From: Bordetella parapertussis
GTDB taxonomy: Bacteria; Pseudomonadota; Gammaproteobacteria; Burkholderiales; Burkholderiaceae_C
Assembly: GCA_943328885.2 (NCBI GenBank)
Contig: CALQBT020000056.1
Location: forward strand, 1-10,084
Length of the DNA: 10,084 nt
Direction of reading: 5' to 3'
In this document: positions 7,649 to 10,084 of the stretch, piece after piece
How positions within the stretch are numbered: the first letter of the stretch is position 1
Layout: the number at the start of each line of letters is the position of its first letter
The notes under the pieces: generated by a model
The model's input: only the letters and a program-made list of their open reading frames with translations
Databases searched by the model: none
What the model was told of the DNA's origin: nothing
Program-made: the position numbers and the translations under genes

Positions 7649-7792
7649 ATGGACGCGGTTCAAACCGGGTTCGACATCGCGGAGAAGCCCGCGCCGGAGG
7701 ATTTCAAGAAAATCGGCGACTTCGTGCAGGAGCCGACTGGCCCGCAGCGCCTGGATTGTGTCAAACTGGTGAAACCCAAAACAGCAAGATGA
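7649..7792 (+). pseudogene. Short coding-like frame, possible gene relic (47 codons)
   Basis: An ATG-to-TGA frame whose codon use looks real: from 7652 to 7753, 29 of 34 codons end in G or C, as in the neighbouring genes. After that the third positions turn A/T-rich, and before the ATG the pattern is also lost. The peptide includes FDIAEKPAPEDFKKIGDF, which reads like an ordinary soluble protein, but I recognise no family. There is no clear ribosome site before the ATG. It may be the remnant of a decayed gene or a small real gene. Confidence 0.25.
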
Positions 7793-7903
7793 CCCAGGAG
7801 ATAGGTGGCATGGCACCCGAGTTCTGGGGCTCACGCCAGAGGGGCAAGACCGAGTTAACCGCCGCAGACCGCAAGTAGCGGGCCGCTGCTGCCGCAGAAG
7901 AGA

Positions 7904-7916
7904 GTGTTGACAATAC
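7904..7916. promoter_or_regulatory. Pseudo-palindrome containing a consensus -35 hexamer, upstream of dctQ
   Basis: GTGTTGACAATAC is symmetric around 7910 with five of six base pairs (GT-n-TTG-n-CAA-n-AC). TTGACA at 7907-7912 matches the sigma-70 -35 consensus exactly, but the hexamer 17 bases on (TGCCAG, 7930-7935) is a poor -10. The site lies 55 bases before the dctQ start, a natural place for a repressor to overlap a promoter. Confidence 0.3.
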
Positions 7917-7958
7917 GAAACAACCGGGCTGCCAGCAGGGCCCACCACCGATTGAACC

Positions 7959-7963
7959 GGGAG
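7959..7963 (+). promoter_or_regulatory. Ribosome binding site that decides the dctQ start
   Basis: GGGAG lies only two bases before the ATG at 7966 but eight before the ATG at 7972. The second ATG is therefore the more likely start, giving a protein shorter by two residues. Confidence 0.55.
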
Positions 7964-7971
7964 AGATGACG

Positions 7972-8472
7972 ATGCAGGCTGCCAGGATGTTGCTGAAATG
8001 GCTGTGGCGGATCGAGGCCACAGTATGTGTGCTGGCGTTTTCACTGACGGCGCTAGCGCTGATGTCAGACGTGATTGGCCGAGAACTGTTCGGTGACGGC
8101 ATCTTCGGCGCACAGCGCTTCGCCGTCTGGACCACCGCGATCGCTGGACTGCTGGGTTTCGCACTGGTCACCGCCGAGCGTGGCCATCTGCGTCCGCAGT
8201 TCGCCGACGGTTGGCTGCCCCGGGCGCTTGACCCGTACATGGACCGCATTGGTGATGTCGTGTCTGCGGCCATATGCCTGTTTCTGGGCTACTTCGCGTG
8301 GCACTTCGTCATGAGCTCGATGCAACTCGGTGAGCGCGGCATGGCCATTCCGATCCAGGTCTGGCCGATTCAGCTCGTTCTGCCGTGGATGTTCGGTTCA
8401 TCGGCGCTTCGGCACATCGCTTTTGCCACCTGGCCGGCGCTGCGCCCTGAGCCGAAAGAGGAGAATCTTTGA
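7972..8472 (+). CDS. dctQ: TRAP transporter small permease (DctQ family)
   Basis: Small inner-membrane subunit that partners the large permease in secondary, ion-driven uptake of organic acids. The 166 residues contain four hydrophobic segments at about 15-33, 47-67, 94-113 and 130-150, the standard DctQ topology. Family marks are SDVIGRELFG at 32-41 and the conserved turn ending ERGHLRPQF at 69-77 after the second segment. The C-terminus is short and charged. The stop TGA shares its last base with the ATG of the large permease. An ATG six bases upstream (7966) is possible but badly spaced from the ribosome site. Confidence 0.9.
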   Translation: MQAARMLLKWLWRIEATVCVLAFSLTALALMSDVIGRELFGDGIFGAQRFAVWTTAIAGLLGFALVTAERGHLRPQFADGWLPRALDPYMDRIGDVVSAAICLFLGYFAWHFVMSSMQLGERGMAIPIQVWPIQLVLPWMFGSSALRHIAFATWPALRPEPKEENL

Positions 8473-9806
8473 TGACCTGGATCATTCTTCTGCTGTTGAT
8501 CGTCGCGCTGATAGTGCTGCGGCAAAGCCTGGTGCTGGTGCTTGCAGTGGCCACCGCTTATGTTCACATGTTCATCGCCAAGAGCAAGATCGAATTTCTG
8601 ATCCAGGACTTCTGGTTCACGGTCGATCGCGAGGTGTTGCTGTCGATACCGCTGTTCATGCTGGCCGGCAACATCATGTCGCGCGGATCGATCGCCAACC
8701 GCTTGATCGATTTCATGAAGGCTTTCACCGCATCGCTGCCGGGCGGGCTGGGCATTGCCTGCGTGCTGTCTTGCGCGGCTTTCGCGGCCATCAATGGCTC
8801 TTCGATCGTCACGATGCTGGCGATCGGCTCGATCATGTACCCGGCGCTGATCTCGCAGGGATACAGCAAGAGCTATGCACTCGGGTCAATCGCTTCGGCG
8901 GGCACGCTGGGCATCATCATTCCGCCTTCGATCCCGTTGATCCTCTACGGCATCATGACCGAGCGCGACATCTCCAAGTTGTTCGTCGCAGGCATCGGGC
9001 CGGGCTTGCTGCTGACGCTGATGTTCACGGTCTATGCGGTCACGGCGAACTGGAACACCGTGCGAACACCGTTCAAACTTGTGACCGCGATGAAGTCCTT
9101 CCTGAGCGGTGGCTTCGCACTGGCGCTGCCCTTCATCATGATCGGCGGTATCTACACCGGCAAGTTCAGCCCGACTGAATCGGCCGCTGTGGCGCTGGCC
9201 TATGCGCTGCTCATCGAGTTCTTCCTGCACCGCGATGAGAATGCCAAAGCAGCACCTGCCGGTGCGGGATTGGCGCAGAAGGTCTTGCACTACCTCGGCA
9301 CCCGCCAGATGAAGCCCAAGGCACTGATGGAAGTCATCTTGGAGACCACCAAGCTGCTCGCCACGCTGCTGCCGCTGCTGTGCATCGCTGGCAGCCTGAA
9401 CACCATCCTGGATCACTCCGGCATTCCCAAACAGATGGTGACGGCGCTGACCAGCTCGATCCAAGACCGCTGGGTGCTGATGCTGGGCATCAACATCTTG
9501 CTGCTGATTGTTGGCTGCTTGATGGATGTTGGCTCGGCGATCCTGATCCTGGCACCGCTGCTGGAGCCGCTGGCGGTGGCCAAAGGTTTCGACCCCCTGC
9601 ACTTCGGCATCATCATGATCGCCAACCTGGAGATCGGCTACCTGACGCCGCCGGTGGGCTTGAACCTGATCGTGGCGATGGCGGCATTCAAAGAGTCTTT
9701 TGGAACCATTTGTAAAGCGGTGATTCCCTTCATCATGATCATGATGGTGTGGCTGGTGATCGTGGTGGTTTATCCACCTCTATCGCTATTCCTGATTGGC
9801 AAGTGA
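8472..9806 (+). CDS. dctM: TRAP transporter large permease (DctM family)
   Basis: Large inner-membrane subunit of the ion-coupled TRAP transporter, 444 residues with about 11 to 12 hydrophobic segments. Typical DctM features include LSIPLFMLAGNIM at 57-69, LPGGL at 89-93, AAINGSS at 105-111, the hairpin IIPPSIPLILYG at 149-160, GKFSPTESAAVA at 230-241, and the second-repeat signature TPPVGLNL at 392-399. A hydrophilic linker at about 252-285 makes it slightly longer than the common 425-430 residues. The start is ATG at 8472, eight bases after GAGGAG (8458-8463) and overlapping the dctQ stop by one base; a TTG one codon earlier is less likely. Transport is probably of a carboxylate, but the substrate is set by the binding protein, which is mostly outside the window. 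Confidence 0.95.
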   Translation: MTWIILLLLIVALIVLRQSLVLVLAVATAYVHMFIAKSKIEFLIQDFWFTVDREVLLSIPLFMLAGNIMSRGSIANRLIDFMKAFTASLPGGLGIACVLSCAAFAAINGSSIVTMLAIGSIMYPALISQGYSKSYALGSIASAGTLGIIIPPSIPLILYGIMTERDISKLFVAGIGPGLLLTLMFTVYAVTANWNTVRTPFKLVTAMKSFLSGGFALALPFIMIGGIYTGKFSPTESAAVALAYALLIEFFLHRDENAKAAPAGAGLAQKVLHYLGTRQMKPKALMEVILETTKLLATLLPLLCIAGSLNTILDHSGIPKQMVTALTSSIQDRWVLMLGINILLLIVGCLMDVGSAILILAPLLEPLAVAKGFDPLHFGIIMIANLEIGYLTPPVGLNLIVAMAAFKESFGTICKAVIPFIMIMMVWLVIVVVYPPLSLFLIGK

Positions 9807-9894
9807 AGTTCAGGACGTATCGACCGAGTCACCACCCATGAGACCTGATTCTTAGAAACGGCAACGTTGATCGAAGCCGTCAAGCGCCTGACAT

Positions 9895-9911
9895 ACGGCC
9901 CTCAAGGCCGT
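9895..9911 (+). repeat. Small hairpin between dctM and the TRAP binding-protein gene
   Basis: ACGGCC at 9895-9900 pairs perfectly with GGCCGT at 9906-9911 across a five-base loop. It lies in the 128-base gap after dctM and 23 bases before the next start. No T-run follows, so it is not a classic terminator; it may stabilise or partly block the transcript, allowing different levels of permease and binding protein. Confidence 0.4.
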
Positions 9912-9934
9912 CCACCACACCCCAGAGGATCGAC

Positions 9935-10084
9935 ATGAAGATACTGAAAAAGTTATTGCTAGCCGCCAGCTTCACGGTGTTCGCGGCTGGACTTTCAGCC
10001 CAGGGCAGTGGCGAGGTCTGGAAGATCGGCACAGCTGCACAGCCAGGCTCGGTGCTGCATGACACCGTGATGAAGTTCGTCAAC
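9935..10084 (+). CDS. dctP: TRAP transporter periplasmic substrate-binding protein (DctP family), 5' part only
   Basis: The first 50 codons of a gene cut by the window end. Residues 1-22 form a clear signal peptide: MKILKK, a hydrophobic core, and probable cleavage after LSA (Ala22) before QGSGE. The mature start EVWKIGTAAQPGSVLHD is typical of extracytoplasmic receptors of TRAP transporters, and its place behind dctQM fits. AGAGGA at 9924-9929 lies five bases before the ATG. It is expected to bind a carboxylate ligand in the periplasm; the conserved ligand-binding arginine region lies beyond the window. The 128-base gap after dctM is long compared with the overlap between the permease genes. 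Confidence 0.82.
   Translation, partial: MKILKKLLLAASFTVFAAGLSAQGSGEVWKIGTAAQPGSVLHDTVMKFVN

Larger units (their letters stand above)
7388..7971. promoter_or_regulatory. Divergent intergenic region between the ABC and TRAP operons
   Basis: A stretch of 584 bases without a convincing gene, and by far the longest gap in the window. It must hold the start signals of both divergent operons. It contains the ribosome site of the binding-protein gene (7394-7399), a GTGT/ACAC inverted repeat (7447-7460), a 7-bp-arm inverted repeat (7537-7556), a short coding-like frame (7649-7792), a consensus TTGACA in a pseudo-palindrome (7904-7916) and the dctQ ribosome site (7959-7963). I found no good paired -35/-10 promoter on either strand, no regulator gene and no tRNA. 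Confidence 0.6.

Noticed and set aside
7586..8273. Minus-strand open frames running from the divergent region into dctQ
   Set aside because: No domain, no ribosome site, Ser/Arg-rich composition, and they lie largely opposite the clear dctQ gene or in the non-coding region.
8330..9178. A 282-codon plus-strand frame overlapping the TRAP permease genes
   Set aside because: It overlaps dctQ and dctM in another frame; the DctM motifs run uninterrupted across it, and the alternative product is low-complexity Arg/His-rich.

Overview
The window is high-G+C DNA (by eye clearly above 60%) with dense, tightly packed genes. It carries an amino-acid-type (Liv-family) ABC transporter, a DctQM-type TRAP transporter and a CnbZ/RidA-like protein. 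This mix, with the codon use, is typical of free-living Proteobacteria and most suggestive of Burkholderiales (Betaproteobacteria). That placement is inference; there is no rRNA or other taxonomic marker.

Layout. (1) 97-2725, plus strand: an acyl-CoA dehydrogenase of the ACAD10/11-like clade, a RidA-superfamily protein resembling 2-aminomuconate-type deaminases (CnbZ), and a PaaI-type hotdog thioesterase. The last two overlap by four bases. (2) 2755-7387, minus strand: a complete five-gene ABC importer in the order binding protein, LivG, LivF, LivH, LivM, with ATGA overlaps and short gaps indicating one operon. It converges on the thioesterase with only 29 bases between the stops. (3) 7388-7971: a 584-base divergent region holding the control regions of both transporters, several inverted repeats and a short coding-like relic. 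(4) 7972 to the window end, plus strand: TRAP small permease, TRAP large permease, and the first 50 codons of a DctP-type periplasmic binding protein cut by the window edge.

How they may work together. Two different binding-protein-dependent uptake systems stand back to back beside three genes for CoA-thioester and enamine/imine chemistry. A plausible reading is a catabolic island: organic acids or amino-acid-like compounds are imported, activated to CoA esters elsewhere, oxidised by the dehydrogenase, with the RidA-like protein handling an amino/enamine intermediate and the thioesterase releasing CoA. No substrate can be named from this sequence, and no CoA ligase, regulator or electron-transfer partner is in view.

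I see no CRISPR array, tRNA, rRNA, insertion sequence or defence system. The window is mostly well-known families. The points worth checking are the orphan CnbZ-like gene, subfamily deviations in LivG, LivH and the dehydrogenase, and the structured divergent control region.
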